60,180 bases of DNA, taken from NCBI RefSeq assembly GCF_900119185.1, contig NZ_FPJE01000028.1, positions 1 to 60,180 of the forward strand, read 5' to 3'. The translations under genes and the position numbers were made by a program. Shown in pieces: positions 17,034 to 26,498 of the stretch (the stretch's first letter is position 1; each line of letters starts with the position of its first letter). The notes beneath the pieces were generated by a model. The model was given only the letters and a program-made list of their open reading frames with translations, was not told the DNA's origin and did not search any database. Source of the DNA: Sinomicrobium oceani (lineage in GTDB: Bacteria; Bacteroidota; Bacteroidia; Flavobacteriales; Flavobacteriaceae).

Positions 17034-18336
17034 AATGGAATTCGGAGAAGTCATCCCACTCGTTGATCTGGTTGGCATCGAGTTTTACGAAGACAAACAA
17101 AAGCAGGGTAAAGGCCCATAATCCGGAACCTCCGTAGCTAAAAAAGGGTAGAGGAATACCCACCGTAGGCAGCAGCCCGATAACCATTCCTATATTGATA
17201 GCAAAATGAAAAAACAGAATAGCGGCTACGCTATAACCGTATATCCGGCTAAACTTCGACTTTTGGCGTTCGGCAAGGAACAGGAGTCGTAGTAGCAAAA
17301 AACAGAAGAGGAGAACAACTGTAGTGCTTCCTATAAAGCCCCATTCTTCTCCTACGGTACTGAATATATAATCTGTGTGTTGTTCCGGAACAAAACCACC
17401 CTTGGTACGGGTGCCTTCCAAAAAGCCTTTTCCGGAAAATCCCCCGGACGATATGGCCGACTCCGACTGGTAGGTGTTGTATCCTATGGATTTTCGTATT
17501 TCCCTTAATTTGGCAGGATCGTGCTCCAGTTTTAGCCACAGGTTGATCCGGTCCCTGTGATGTTGCTTGAAAATGTTGTCGAAGGTAAATCTCACGCTTG
17601 AAGTGACTACCACCGTAATGATCAGAAGTGTGATAAACGGCAATACCGAAACCATTTTCTTTTTTCGTTTTCTCCATAAATAATACAAGGTCAGAAAGGA
17701 GAATACGGCAATACATACCCATACAGCCCCGAATATAAGTGTTGTTACAAAAAGTGTAACCAATCCGAGTCCGGCGAGAAGATACCAGGAGGGAAGCCCT
17801 TCGCGGTACATGACGGGAATAAAGGCCAGAAAAACCATGGCGCTTCCGGGGTCTGGCTGCAGGAGAATAAAAATAATGGGCAGTACGATGATCAGGAAGC
17901 CCTTTAGTTGATATTTCAGGTATTTTATATTGGTCTGTGAGTCGCTGAGATATTCTGCCAGGGCCAGTGCTGTACCGGTCTTTGCAAACTCGGCAGGCTG
18001 TATGCTCATAAAACCGAGATCGTACCAGGCCGTTTGCCCGGCAATAGTCTTTCCGAAAATAAAGACACCTGCAAGTGCCCCCACTAAAACAAGATAGATT
18101 ATTCCGGCAAATTTCTGGTAGAATTTGGCGTCTACAGCAAGAATGAGTGTGATGAAAACACTGCTCAGGCCTATAAAAGTCAGTTGCTTTCCGTAAAATG
18201 TGGAAAAATCGAATACAGACACCCCGGCACCCTCCGTGACACTACTCGAGTATATATTGATCCACCCTATAAATACCAGTGAGAAATACAGGATTACGGT
18301 GAGCCAGTCTATTTTTCGTATAAAAGAATTATTCAT
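17032..18336 (-). CDS. rodA: RodA, SEDS-family peptidoglycan glycosyltransferase
   Basis: 434 residues, about ten membrane helices. Conserved SEDS blocks: SIQPAEFAKTGTALALA near residue 130, LLQPDPGSAMVFLAFIP, and the C-terminal GIPLPFFSYGGSGLW. It polymerises glycan strands for elongation together with PBP2, whose gene is immediately upstream and overlaps by 8 bases. It ends the mreB-mreC-mreD-mrdA-rodA cluster. The large loop between helices (about 225-330) is charged, as usual for the family. Confidence 0.95.
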   Translation of the reverse strand: MNNSFIRKIDWLTVILYFSLVFIGWINIYSSSVTEGAGVSVFDFSTFYGKQLTFIGLSSVFITLILAVDAKFYQKFAGIIYLVLVGALAGVFIFGKTIAGQTAWYDLGFMSIQPAEFAKTGTALALAEYLSDSQTNIKYLKYQLKGFLIIVLPIIFILLQPDPGSAMVFLAFIPVMYREGLPSWYLLAGLGLVTLFVTTLIFGAVWVCIAVFSFLTLYYLWRKRKKKMVSVLPFITLLIITVVVTSSVRFTFDNIFKQHHRDRINLWLKLEHDPAKLREIRKSIGYNTYQSESAISSGGFSGKGFLEGTRTKGGFVPEQHTDYIFSTVGEEWGFIGSTTVVLLFCFLLLRLLFLAERQKSKFSRIYGYSVAAILFFHFAINIGMVIGLLPTVGIPLPFFSYGGSGLWAFTLLLFVFVKLDANQINEWDDFSEFH

Positions 18337-20191
18337 TAATCCGGAAGGGTTTACCGCTGTATGGTTTTTCGTATTCTTTTTCCAGGCTTGTTTCGAGCAT
18401 TCGTTTTTCCAGATCTTGTCGGGTGACTTCCCCTTTCAGGTATTTTTCTATCATGACGGAGGCAATAGGAGCCGCATACCGTGATCCCCAATAGCCATTT
18501 TCGACAAATACGGCAATGGCAATTTTCGGGTTTTCGACAGGAGCAAAAGCAACAAAGATAGAATGGTCCGTAAGTTGTGTCCTTTTACCGTCTATACGGG
18601 TGAAATTCTCCGCTGTTCCGGTTTTTCCTGCAATATCAATGCCGGGGACCTGGAAATATCTGGCCGTACCGTTTCTGTATACTTCAGCCATACCTTCGAT
18701 GACGGGATCGAAATATTTGGCGTCTATCGTAGTGTATTTCTTTTCTGTAAACTTCTTGTCTTTCAAAGGCTGGTTTTCTATGCTTTTCAGTACATGTGGC
18801 GTATAGTAGTAGCCTTTGTTTGCAATAGTTGCGGTAAAATTGGCCAGTTGTATCGGAGTGGTCAGTATTTCTCCCTGTCCGATAGCATTAGAGAGGTTGG
18901 TTGTCGAATACCAGCGATGTTTTCCGTACATACGGTTGTACATAGTGGCATCCGGGATCCTCCCTGCTTTTCCTATAGGAAGGTCATAGCCGAGATAATC
19001 TCCCAGTCCGAAGCTTTTCATGTGTTTTTCCCAGGCGGTCATTCCCTCTGCGGAGGTCGGATATTTATCGATGATTTTCCGGTATACCGTTGCAAAATAT
19101 CCGTTACAGGAGAGGGCCACACCCCGAACGAGATCCCATGAACCTCCCCCACAATGGCATCCCATAAGTCTCCTACCCTTATAGTAATAACCATTCTGGC
19201 AGGTTAATCGGTGAGAGGGCTCTATAACATGTTCCTGCAAAGCCACCAGGGCATTAAGTGTTTTAAAAGGAGATCCGGGCGGATACATGGCCAGCAGGCT
19301 TCGGTCGTACAGTGGGTTGGCGATGGAATCGTAATACAACTCGGTGTAGTTTCTCGAACGCTGACGGCCTACAAGCAGGGAAGGATCGTAGCTCGGTGCC
19401 GTAACCAGGGCAAGTATTTCCCCCGTTTTGGGCTCAATAGCAACAATACCGCCACGTTTATTGACCATCAGTTTTTCTCCGTAAGCCTGGAGGTCGATAT
19501 CTATGGTTAGCTGAATGTCTTTCCCCTGTTCCGGTAGGGTGTCGTATGCTCCGTTTTTATAGGGGCCTATGTCACGGTTGAAACGGTCTTTCTGGATATA
19601 TTTAATCCCTTTGCGTCCCCTGAGCGTACTTTCGTAGTATTCTTCTACGCCCTGTATGCCAATAAGTTCTCCCGATTGGTAACTGGGGTTGTTCCTCAGA
19701 TCATATTCACTGACCTCACGGATATATCCGAAGATATTAGCCCCGTATGCGGTCTGGTAGTGACGCAGGGACCGTTTCTGAATGTAAAAACCTTCGTATT
19801 TGCGCATTTTCTCCTGTAATGCGGCATATTCCTGCTTGGAAAGTTGCGGAACGAAAACCGAAGGGAGTCTCGGGGAATAGGTGTACGCTTTTTTGTATTT
19901 TTTTATAAAATCTTCCTCGGAAATATTCAGGAGAGAACAGAATTCAAGAGTGTCCAGACTTTTAACTTCCCTGGGAATGACCATGACATCATAAGAAGGC
20001 TGGTTAGCGACAAGGAGTCCGCCGTTACGGTCATAAATATAACCGCGTTCGGGGTAATCGAAGACCTGTTTTATCGCGGTGTCATTGAGCGGACTGTCTT
20101 TATTTCCCGATATTAATTGCAAATAAGAAAGCCTGCCTATATAGATAAGCGCAACAAAAATAATAATGGATGAAAGTAATAATTTCCTCAT
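18329..20191 (-). CDS. mrdA: Penicillin-binding protein 2 (elongation transpeptidase)
   Basis: 620 residues with one N-terminal membrane anchor (about 5-24), a dimerisation/pedestal domain, and a transpeptidase domain. The three penicillin-binding motifs are seen: SPFK within YPPGSPFKTLNAL, SCN within ALSCNGYFAT, and KTG within AGKTGTAENF. It cross-links peptidoglycan at the periplasmic face in the Rod complex with RodA and MreBCD. It overlaps mreD by 4 bases and rodA by 8, so the cluster is tightly coupled. Confidence 0.95.
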   Translation of the reverse strand: MRKLLLSSIIIFVALIYIGRLSYLQLISGNKDSPLNDTAIKQVFDYPERGYIYDRNGGLLVANQPSYDVMVIPREVKSLDTLEFCSLLNISEEDFIKKYKKAYTYSPRLPSVFVPQLSKQEYAALQEKMRKYEGFYIQKRSLRHYQTAYGANIFGYIREVSEYDLRNNPSYQSGELIGIQGVEEYYESTLRGRKGIKYIQKDRFNRDIGPYKNGAYDTLPEQGKDIQLTIDIDLQAYGEKLMVNKRGGIVAIEPKTGEILALVTAPSYDPSLLVGRQRSRNYTELYYDSIANPLYDRSLLAMYPPGSPFKTLNALVALQEHVIEPSHRLTCQNGYYYKGRRLMGCHCGGGSWDLVRGVALSCNGYFATVYRKIIDKYPTSAEGMTAWEKHMKSFGLGDYLGYDLPIGKAGRIPDATMYNRMYGKHRWYSTTNLSNAIGQGEILTTPIQLANFTATIANKGYYYTPHVLKSIENQPLKDKKFTEKKYTTIDAKYFDPVIEGMAEVYRNGTARYFQVPGIDIAGKTGTAENFTRIDGKRTQLTDHSIFVAFAPVENPKIAIAVFVENGYWGSRYAAPIASVMIEKYLKGEVTRQDLEKRMLETSLEKEYEKPYSGKPFRINE

Positions 20192-20697
20192 TGATTCTTA
20201 GTCCTGAACAAAGGGATAAACAAAAAACACAACAACAGGGTAAAAGCTCCTGATAATAACGCTTTTTTAAGGGTTAAAAGTATATGTGTAAAACTAAAAA
20301 TCTCTAAGGAAAAAAGTATGATATGATGTGTTAAAATCATAATAAACAAATACATAAACCGCTGCCCGAGGTTCGTATTGCTGATTTTTAGGGTCTGGTA
20401 CTCATAGGCGCTTCCGAAAGAGAACCGGAGTACGAGTGGACGTATATAGGCTATACACAGGGAAGCCGCAGCATGGATGCCGCCGCTGTCACTAAAGGTA
20501 TCCACGCAAAAGCCCATGAAAAAGGCCAGAAACAGGAAAAGTGCCCTGTTCTCATTTTTCAGAGGGTACAACAGGATAAACAAAACGTAGATGTAAGGGT
20601 TGATGTATCCCAGAAACTGTATGTGATTACAGATGAGAACCTGTACCAGGACGAGGATAATAAACCTTATACCGTTTGAAAGCGTATTGTTATTCAT
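20188..20697 (-). CDS. mreD: Rod-shape-determining protein MreD
   Basis: 169 residues, five to six membrane helices, little conserved sequence as usual for MreD, but with the family-type segment FFMGFCVDTFSDSGGIHAAAS. It overlaps mreC by 8 bases and mrdA by 4 bases. Position in the cluster makes the call safe. It helps hold MreC and the elongation machinery in the inner membrane. Confidence 0.9.
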   Translation of the reverse strand: MNNNTLSNGIRFIILVLVQVLICNHIQFLGYINPYIYVLFILLYPLKNENRALFLFLAFFMGFCVDTFSDSGGIHAAASLCIAYIRPLVLRFSFGSAYEYQTLKISNTNLGQRFMYLFIMILTHHIILFSLEIFSFTHILLTLKKALLSGAFTLLLCFLFIPLFRTKNQ

Positions 20698-21520
20698 TTA
20701 CCGATTGCTCTAATTCGAGAATTTCTTCCTTATTTGTGTTTTCTATGACATAGACATGTCCGAGATTAGTCATGTCATTAAAGAGCTGTACATTGATAAT
20801 GTAATAATTTTCAGAGACGTCAAGCGCAAATCCTTTTATGGTCCCTATGGGAATACCTTTGGGGAATATGGTAGACATCCCTCCCGTAATTATAGTATCT
20901 CCTGTCTGTAGTGGTGCTATACGTGCAATATCTACCAGTTGCACTATGGAAGGAGATTTTCCGTCCCATTGTAATGTTCCGAAATGATTGGTGTTCTTCA
21001 GCTGTGCGTTGATCCGTGTGAGTGTATTCAGGACGGATTGTACTGTGGCGTAATGAGCGGACGTATTGTCTATGATACCTACGATTCCGTCTGAAGTGAT
21101 CACTCCCATATCCTGGGCAATGCCATCACCTTCTCCCTGGTCTATGGTCAGGTAGTTTTTCGGAGCGCTAAAACTGTTTTTGATTACAGCAGCATCCCTG
21201 ATCACAAATCCCGGGTTTTCCGGAATGAGTATGGAGTCGGCCGGAAGCGAATCGAGAGGTGCGTTGTCCCGGTTAAACAAGAGGGCACGTAATCTTTTGT
21301 TCTCTTCTATAAGCCGGAGGTTATGCTTTTTAAGTCCGAAATAATCGGAGATATTGCTTGCGGTTTCGTAGATTCCTCCGGTGACCCAGTTGGCCGAATG
21401 AATAAACTTACTTCTATGGTAATTATGGGATTGTATGGTTAAAAACAGGGAAAATGACAGCAAAACAAGGAAAAGAAAAAAATATCTGTTCTTTAAAAAA
21501 AAATTAATTATGTTTTGCAT
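20690..21520 (-). CDS. mreC: Rod-shape-determining protein MreC
   Basis: 276 residues: one N-terminal membrane helix (about 10-28), a coiled-coil (about 60-85) and the periplasmic beta-barrel domain containing KNYLTIDQGEGDGI and GDTIITGGMSTIFPKGIPIG, the latter a family hallmark. It links cytoplasmic MreB to PBP2 and RodA. It begins 10 bases after the mreB stop. Confidence 0.94.
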   Translation of the reverse strand: MQNIINFFLKNRYFFLFLVLLSFSLFLTIQSHNYHRSKFIHSANWVTGGIYETASNISDYFGLKKHNLRLIEENKRLRALLFNRDNAPLDSLPADSILIPENPGFVIRDAAVIKNSFSAPKNYLTIDQGEGDGIAQDMGVITSDGIVGIIDNTSAHYATVQSVLNTLTRINAQLKNTNHFGTLQWDGKSPSIVQLVDIARIAPLQTGDTIITGGMSTIFPKGIPIGTIKGFALDVSENYYIINVQLFNDMTNLGHVYVIENTNKEEILELEQSVNE

Positions 21521-21530
21521 AGCATGTTAC

Positions 21531-22559
21531 CTATCTGACCAGAATACTTTTAAATCTTCCGATGTTTTTCAGGGCAATTCCGGTACCTCTTACCACGGCA
21601 CGGAGCGGATCTTCGGCAATGTACACGGGCAGGTCTGTTTTCTGGGAAAGCCTTTTGTCCAATCCTCTGAGCATTGAACCTCCCCCGGCGAGGTATATTC
21701 CGGTGTTGTAAATATCAGCCGCAAGTTCCGGCGGAGTTTGCGATAGCGTTTCCATGACCGCGTCTTCGATACGGAGAATAGATTTGTCCAGTGCCTTGGC
21801 AATTTCACGATAGGAAACCTGTACCTGTTTGGGTTTTCCTGTAAGCAGGTCACGTCCCTGTACACTCATTTCTTCCGGAGGCGTTTCCAGGTCTTCTGTC
21901 GCCGAACCGATTTGTATCTTGATATTTTCGGCCGTAGCTTCCCCCACGTACAGGTTGTGCTGGGTACGCATATAATATACAATATCGTTTGTGAAGACAT
22001 CACCTGCGATTTTAACGGATTTATCACAAACAATACCTCCCAGGGCGATAACGGCAATCTCGGTAGTTCCACCTCCTATATCTACGATCATGTTCCCCTT
22101 GGGTTCCATGATATCTATACCGATACCGATAGCCGCAGCCATAGGTTCGTGGATGAGGTAGACTTCCTTGCCGTTTACCCGTTCTGCCGATTCTTTTACG
22201 GCCCGCATTTCCACTTCGGTAATCCCCGAAGGAATACAGATGACCATACGCAGAGCCGGCTGGAATAATTTGCGTTTCAATGCCGGAATATTCTTGATGA
22301 ACATATTGATCATTTTTTCCGAAGCATCGAAATCGGCAATAACACCATCCTTCAAAGGGCGTATTGTTTTTATGTTCTCATGGGTTTTTCCCTGCATCAG
22401 GTTGGCTTGCTGGCCTACAGCAATGATCTTGCCTGATATCCGGTCCCTGGCCACTATAGAAGGGCTGTCCACGACAACTTTGTCGTTATGGATAATCAGC
22501 GTATTTGCTGTGCCGAGGTCCATTGCGATCTCTTCCGTTAAAAAATCAAAAAATCCCAT
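21531..22559 (-). CDS. mreB: Rod-shape-determining actin homologue MreB
   Basis: 342 residues. Actin-fold nucleotide motifs are present: AMDLGTANTLI (phosphate 1), IVDIGGGTTEIAVIALGG (phosphate 2) and IYLAGGGSML (adenosine). Hydrophobic MGFFDFL at the N-terminus fits membrane contact. It forms the cytoplasmic filaments that orient wall synthesis. First gene of the cell-shape cluster, with its own -7 box upstream. Confidence 0.97.
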   Translation of the reverse strand: MGFFDFLTEEIAMDLGTANTLIIHNDKVVVDSPSIVARDRISGKIIAVGQQANLMQGKTHENIKTIRPLKDGVIADFDASEKMINMFIKNIPALKRKLFQPALRMVICIPSGITEVEMRAVKESAERVNGKEVYLIHEPMAAAIGIGIDIMEPKGNMIVDIGGGTTEIAVIALGGIVCDKSVKIAGDVFTNDIVYYMRTQHNLYVGEATAENIKIQIGSATEDLETPPEEMSVQGRDLLTGKPKQVQVSYREIAKALDKSILRIEDAVMETLSQTPPELAADIYNTGIYLAGGGSMLRGLDKRLSQKTDLPVYIAEDPLRAVVRGTGIALKNIGRFKSILVR

Positions 22560-22622
22560 GTATGCGTAAAATTAGTCAGTTTATTCGTTTTTAAAACAGT
22601 TATTCTTCAGGTTGATTGCTTT

Positions 22623-22630
22623 CAAATGTA
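22623..22630 (-). promoter_or_regulatory. Probable mreB promoter -7 box
   Basis: On the reverse strand 22630-22623 reads TACATTTG, an exact match to the Bacteroidota TAnnTTTG box, about 65 bases before the mreB start. The -33 element is not clear. Confidence 0.5.
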
Positions 22631-22690
22631 ACGATACTTTATCACATTTTACGAATCAGTCCTCTTATAAAGTTCCCCGGGGTATCAGGA

Positions 22691-22714
22691 ATTGCCCGGA
22701 ACATTCCGGGCAAT
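22691..22714 (-). terminator. Hairpin downstream of purH
   Basis: ATTGCCCGGAA (22691-22701) and TTCCGGGCAAT (22704-22714) are perfect inverted repeats. It lies 30 bases after the purH stop but has no T-tract on the reverse strand, so it could be an imperfect terminator or a 3'-end stabiliser. Confidence 0.4.
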
Positions 22715-22743
22715 GTTGCTTTATAACGAAAAACAGGGGGTAA

Positions 22744-24270
22744 TTAGTGTTTAAAATGTCGTGTTCCTGTAAATACCATGGCCATTTCGTGCTCATTGCA
22801 ATAGTCTATACTCAGCTGATCTTTGATAGAGCCACCGGGCTGTATTACCGATTTGATACCTGCTTTGTCTGCAATTTCCACACAATCAGGGAAAGGGAAG
22901 AAGGCATCACTGGCCATTACGGCATTATGGAGGTCAAAATCAAAAGATGCTGCTTTTTCTATAGCCTGTCTCAGCGCATCAACTCGGCTTGTTTGTCCGG
23001 TACCACTGGCACACAGCTGGCGGTTTTTGGCCAGAACAATAGTGTTCGATTTGGTGTGCTTGCATATTTTCGACGCAAAGAGCAGATCCTTTAACTCGTT
23101 ATCCGTCGGTTTATTGTTGGTTTGGTATGTTAAATCTTCGAGGGTATCGGTTTTGTCATTTTTCTCCTGGACCAATATTCCGTTCAGGCAGGTTCTTACC
23201 TGTGTTTTCGGAAGTTTGGCATCTTTCTGAACCAGGATGATACGATTTTTTTTCTGCTTAAGAACATCGAGGGCTTCTTCGGTGTATGAAGGAGCGATCA
23301 CGACTTCGCAGAAAAGACCGCTGATCTCGTCTGCCGTTGGCTTGTCGATTTGCATGTTGGCGATCAGGATGCCGCCGAAAGCGGATACGGGGTCACCGGC
23401 AAGGGCATCGAGATAGGCCTCTTTTAGGGTATTGCGGGTCGCGACCCCACAGGCATTATTGTGTTTGAGTATTGCAAAGGTAGGATCGTCGCCACGAAAC
23501 TCTTCCATAAGGTTTACAGCAGCATCCACATCGAGAAGGTTGTTGTAAGATAATTCCTTGCCGTGAAGCTTGTCGAACATAGCTTCCAGGTCTCCGAAGA
23601 AATATCCTTTCTGGTGCGGGTTTTCCCCGTAACGCAATTCCTGACCTTTGGTTTCACTCGCTTTGAATACCAGTTCTTCCTCGTTGAAATAATTGAAAAT
23701 AGCCGTATCGTAATGCGAAGACACATTAAAAGCTTTGGCTGCAAAACGCTTCCGGTCTGCGATTGTGGTATTCCCGTTACCCTCGGAAATGACATTCAGG
23801 AAATCCGCATAATCTTCCATAGAAGCTACACAAAGTACATCCTTAAAATTTTTGGCCGCAGCCCGGATCAGGGAAATTCCCCCGATATCTATTTTTTCGA
23901 TAATATCTTGTTCGGAGGCACCGCTTGCCACGGTTTTTTCGAAAGGATAGAGGTCCACAATAACAATGTCGATCTGCGGTATCTCGTAGGATTCCAGTTC
24001 TGTCTGGTCCTGGTTGTTATCCTGACGGTTAAGTATACCCCCGAATACTTTGGGGTGTAATGTTTTTACCCGTCCTCCCAGGATAGAGGGATAACCTGTA
24101 ACATCTTCTACAGGCACGACATGCACACCCAGATCCCGGATGAACTTTTCCGTACCCCCGGTAGAATAAATGGTAATGCCAAGGTCGTTTAGTTTGTGAA
24201 TAATAGGTTCCAGTCCTTCTTTGCTGAAAACAGAAATTAAAGCAGATGCAGCTTTTTTTGTGGTACTCAT
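22744..24270 (-). CDS. purH: Bifunctional AICAR formyltransferase / IMP cyclohydrolase
   Basis: 508 residues. The N-terminal MGS-like cyclohydrolase domain shows LISVFSKEGLEPI, YSTGGTEKFI and GRVKTLHPKVFGGIL; the formyltransferase domain has ELSYNNLLDVDAA, ILKHNNACGVA and the C-terminal SDAFFPFPDCVE and IQPGGSIKDQ. It carries out the last two steps of IMP synthesis. It lies upstream of mreB on the same strand with 184 bases between, enough for the separate mreB promoter. Confidence 0.97.
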   Translation of the reverse strand: MSTTKKAASALISVFSKEGLEPIIHKLNDLGITIYSTGGTEKFIRDLGVHVVPVEDVTGYPSILGGRVKTLHPKVFGGILNRQDNNQDQTELESYEIPQIDIVIVDLYPFEKTVASGASEQDIIEKIDIGGISLIRAAAKNFKDVLCVASMEDYADFLNVISEGNGNTTIADRKRFAAKAFNVSSHYDTAIFNYFNEEELVFKASETKGQELRYGENPHQKGYFFGDLEAMFDKLHGKELSYNNLLDVDAAVNLMEEFRGDDPTFAILKHNNACGVATRNTLKEAYLDALAGDPVSAFGGILIANMQIDKPTADEISGLFCEVVIAPSYTEEALDVLKQKKNRIILVQKDAKLPKTQVRTCLNGILVQEKNDKTDTLEDLTYQTNNKPTDNELKDLLFASKICKHTKSNTIVLAKNRQLCASGTGQTSRVDALRQAIEKAASFDFDLHNAVMASDAFFPFPDCVEIADKAGIKSVIQPGGSIKDQLSIDYCNEHEMAMVFTGTRHFKH

Positions 24271-24606
24271 ACTACTGTTGTTAACTCTTGATATGTTTCG
24301 AAAAAATAATGTGAGGGATATATGTCGAATTCTTGCGGAGCCTCCATATTATAAGCGGGGTCGTACCCGGAAAAATTATAAAAGTGCAAAAAAATATCCC
24401 TGTCAGATACCGGTTTAAAACTTAAACGGCACGATTCGATTGCAAAAGTAGTTTTTTTGTAGCAATCATTTGAGTCCCACAAGGAAAAATGTTATAAAAG
24501 TATGGGGTGTAGCGAGTGTATGAGGGAATTTTAGAAATAGATTCTTCCTTAATCAAATACTTGAGAACAATTTGATGATGGCAGTTCTTTAGAAAGAGGA
24601 ACCTTT
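24271..24606. other. Intergenic region between purH and the T6SS effector operon
   Basis: About 336 bases with no supported gene. On the reverse strand 24450-24443 reads TACTTTTG, an exact TAnnTTTG box that could start the purH transcript with a leader of about 165 bases; no riboswitch structure was recognised. This is the left edge of the T6SS locus. I found no tRNA, direct repeat or integrase here. Confidence 0.5.
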
Positions 24607-25842
24607 TTAAGGTTGAGTAGCTACAATATCACCGGTTGTACCCAGATCTTTGGCCAGAAATTCGGCCATGGTTATCCTGGCTTCTTCAGAGAAATACCTG
24701 GCAGCAAACGGAGCGAAATACATCAATCCTGTCACACTGTTACGTCCTGCATTTTTCAGATTGTTATGAAATGCCTGGCGGTTTGCTGTTGTCATTTGAT
24801 TTCTCATGGTCGGATTGATACGACGATTATTAAAATTCGTAATAGCCTCCCGTAACTGGGGGTGATTTCCTTTTTTTAATTCACTCAATAATGCTTTAGC
24901 CCCGGAATCTCTCAGTAACTGTTGTCGGGATAGCCCTGATAAGTTGTTAAGTCTTTGTTGCATTTCGGCATTTTGAACACTCAATTGTCCGCTCTTAACT
25001 GCTTCCTGAAGGCTGAGAAGATCGTTAAAATCACTTAGATCGCTTGGGTTTTCCGGAATGTAGAAATTATCTGTAAAAGGGCCGGATTCTACCTCATTCA
25101 TACGATCGTAAGAAGTATTTTCCGAAAGCGAGTTGTTTCGTATAATATCGCTTTGAATGGCGGTAGCACCTTGCATAAGAGCGACGCCGAAGACAAATCC
25201 GCCTGTCATTTTAACTCCCCCGAGAAACTTGAGTCCCAATGTCGAAGCCCCGGCTACACCGGAGATGCCATAGGGCAGAAATGCCCCGGTAACAAAAGAA
25301 GCGGCCGCATTAATACCAATCTCTTTTTTATTGTTGGAAGCTATGGAACTTGCAGCCTGACTGGCTAATGCAGGGTCCAGGATAGGAGAAAGAACCCCTC
25401 CTTCGTTGCAACTGAGAATGGAGATCTGAGTGATAGCCTGGTGTCCGTCTATGTTTACGCTGTAATGGGCAAAATTCCATTGTCCGGATTCCAGCCCGGG
25501 ACTACATTTGTGTTTTATTTGTGTAGCGTGGTAGGTCCCGGCTGTGACCAGCGCGGCAGCCGCTACTCCTGCTGCTACCCAACCTACGGGCCCCGATGCT
25601 ATAATAGCGGCACCTACAAGAATTCCGGCTGCCATGGCAAAGAAGGAAGCCATGGCATTGGCAGCACTCTTACATGCGAATTGCTCGTTTATGTTGAGGT
25701 CCCCTGCGGTAAGTAAAGGTACCGTTTCCGATGTCTTGATTACCGAAATCCTATCCCTGGTTACTATAAGTTCTTTAGGAGCGGAATCTGTTTGGAAAGT
25801 ACAGACAACTTTTGTTTTTTCGGGAATATAAGGTGAACTCAT
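24607..25842 (-). CDS. PAAR-like protein with hydrophobic insert and C-terminal extension; candidate T6SS effector
   Basis: 411 residues. Residues 1-60 and 110-155 look like the two halves of a DUF4280-type PAAR-like fold: VVCTFQTDSAPKELIV, PLLTAGDLNINEQFAC, then HKCSPGLESGQW and SILSCNEGGVL, with cysteines at 14, 57, 113 and 145. The halves are split by a strongly hydrophobic Ala/Gly segment (about 66-103). A second hydrophobic stretch follows (about 178-228), then a polar, helical tail (about 240-411) in which I recognise no toxin motif. As last gene of the vgrG operon it is likely the spike tip, with the tail as cargo or a membrane-acting domain. PAAR-like nature: fairly sure; effector role: inference. 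Confidence 0.7.
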   Translation of the reverse strand: MSSPYIPEKTKVVCTFQTDSAPKELIVTRDRISVIKTSETVPLLTAGDLNINEQFACKSAANAMASFFAMAAGILVGAAIIASGPVGWVAAGVAAAALVTAGTYHATQIKHKCSPGLESGQWNFAHYSVNIDGHQAITQISILSCNEGGVLSPILDPALASQAASSIASNNKKEIGINAAASFVTGAFLPYGISGVAGASTLGLKFLGGVKMTGGFVFGVALMQGATAIQSDIIRNNSLSENTSYDRMNEVESGPFTDNFYIPENPSDLSDFNDLLSLQEAVKSGQLSVQNAEMQQRLNNLSGLSRQQLLRDSGAKALLSELKKGNHPQLREAITNFNNRRINPTMRNQMTTANRQAFHNNLKNAGRNSVTGLMYFAPFAARYFSEEARITMAEFLAKDLGTTGDIVATQP

Positions 25843-25853
25843 CTCAACAGGTT

Positions 25854-26498
25854 TTATAAGGACATAATGATGTATATGGGAAATGATATACAGTATATAA
25901 GCAGCATGAAAAATAAAATCACCGGCAATATGTATAAGAAACGTATGCCGCTGTCTGAAGGAACTCGCTGTTTTTTACATCTGGATTCCAGAAATTTTTT
26001 TACCATGTCGAAATCACGGTGGAATTTTTTTGGTTTTTGGTAATAGTCCCCGATCTTCCTACGCTTATTTTGCGTTTCTGATAGGTGTCCAAGAAATTTT
26101 GGTACGATAAAAAACACGCGGTTTTCTGTGTTTTTTGTGACCCGTATGGCATATCCGAATCTTTTTCGAAAACCGGATAGTATATAGTAATGATCTATGG
26201 CTTCTGGTGTAAGAACCTGTTTTTTTATTTTTGTTTTGTTATCCGGAATAAAAGGGATATTGCTGATAATTAATTCATAGAAGAATAAATATGGGAAGTT
26301 TCTGGCTATGGCATAACTTGCTATAAAAGCCATGGATGTCCAGAAAAAAAGTATAAAAGGAAGAAATATACGGGTATGCGTAGCGCTCCAGTTGGCGAGA
26401 AAAATACAGATTAGTGTTATAAGAGCAACAATAAAGAGTCCTTTCACGCGGTTTGCGTGAAGTACAATCATGGTATTTTGATCCTGTTCGGGTGTCAT
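25854..26498 (-). CDS. Unknown membrane protein of the vgrG operon; candidate immunity protein
   Basis: 214 residues. Two membrane helices near the N-terminus (about 20-36 and 43-65), a basic cytoplasmic-type middle (about 85-185, many K/R) and a final helix (about 188-212). I recognise no family. It overlaps the upstream 304-residue gene by 4 bases and precedes the PAAR-like gene by 11, so it is certainly co-transcribed and likely translated with them. A membrane protein next to a candidate effector suggests immunity, but a loading or anchoring role is equally possible. Confidence 0.6.
   Translation of the reverse strand: MTPEQDQNTMIVLHANRVKGLFIVALITLICIFLANWSATHTRIFLPFILFFWTSMAFIASYAIARNFPYLFFYELIISNIPFIPDNKTKIKKQVLTPEAIDHYYILSGFRKRFGYAIRVTKNTENRVFFIVPKFLGHLSETQNKRRKIGDYYQKPKKFHRDFDMVKKFLESRCKKQRVPSDSGIRFLYILPVILFFMLLIYCISFPIYIIMSL

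Noticed and set aside
24271-24480. Purine riboswitch in the purH leader
   Set aside because: No conserved three-way junction or loop sequences could be found; only a promoter-like box is visible.
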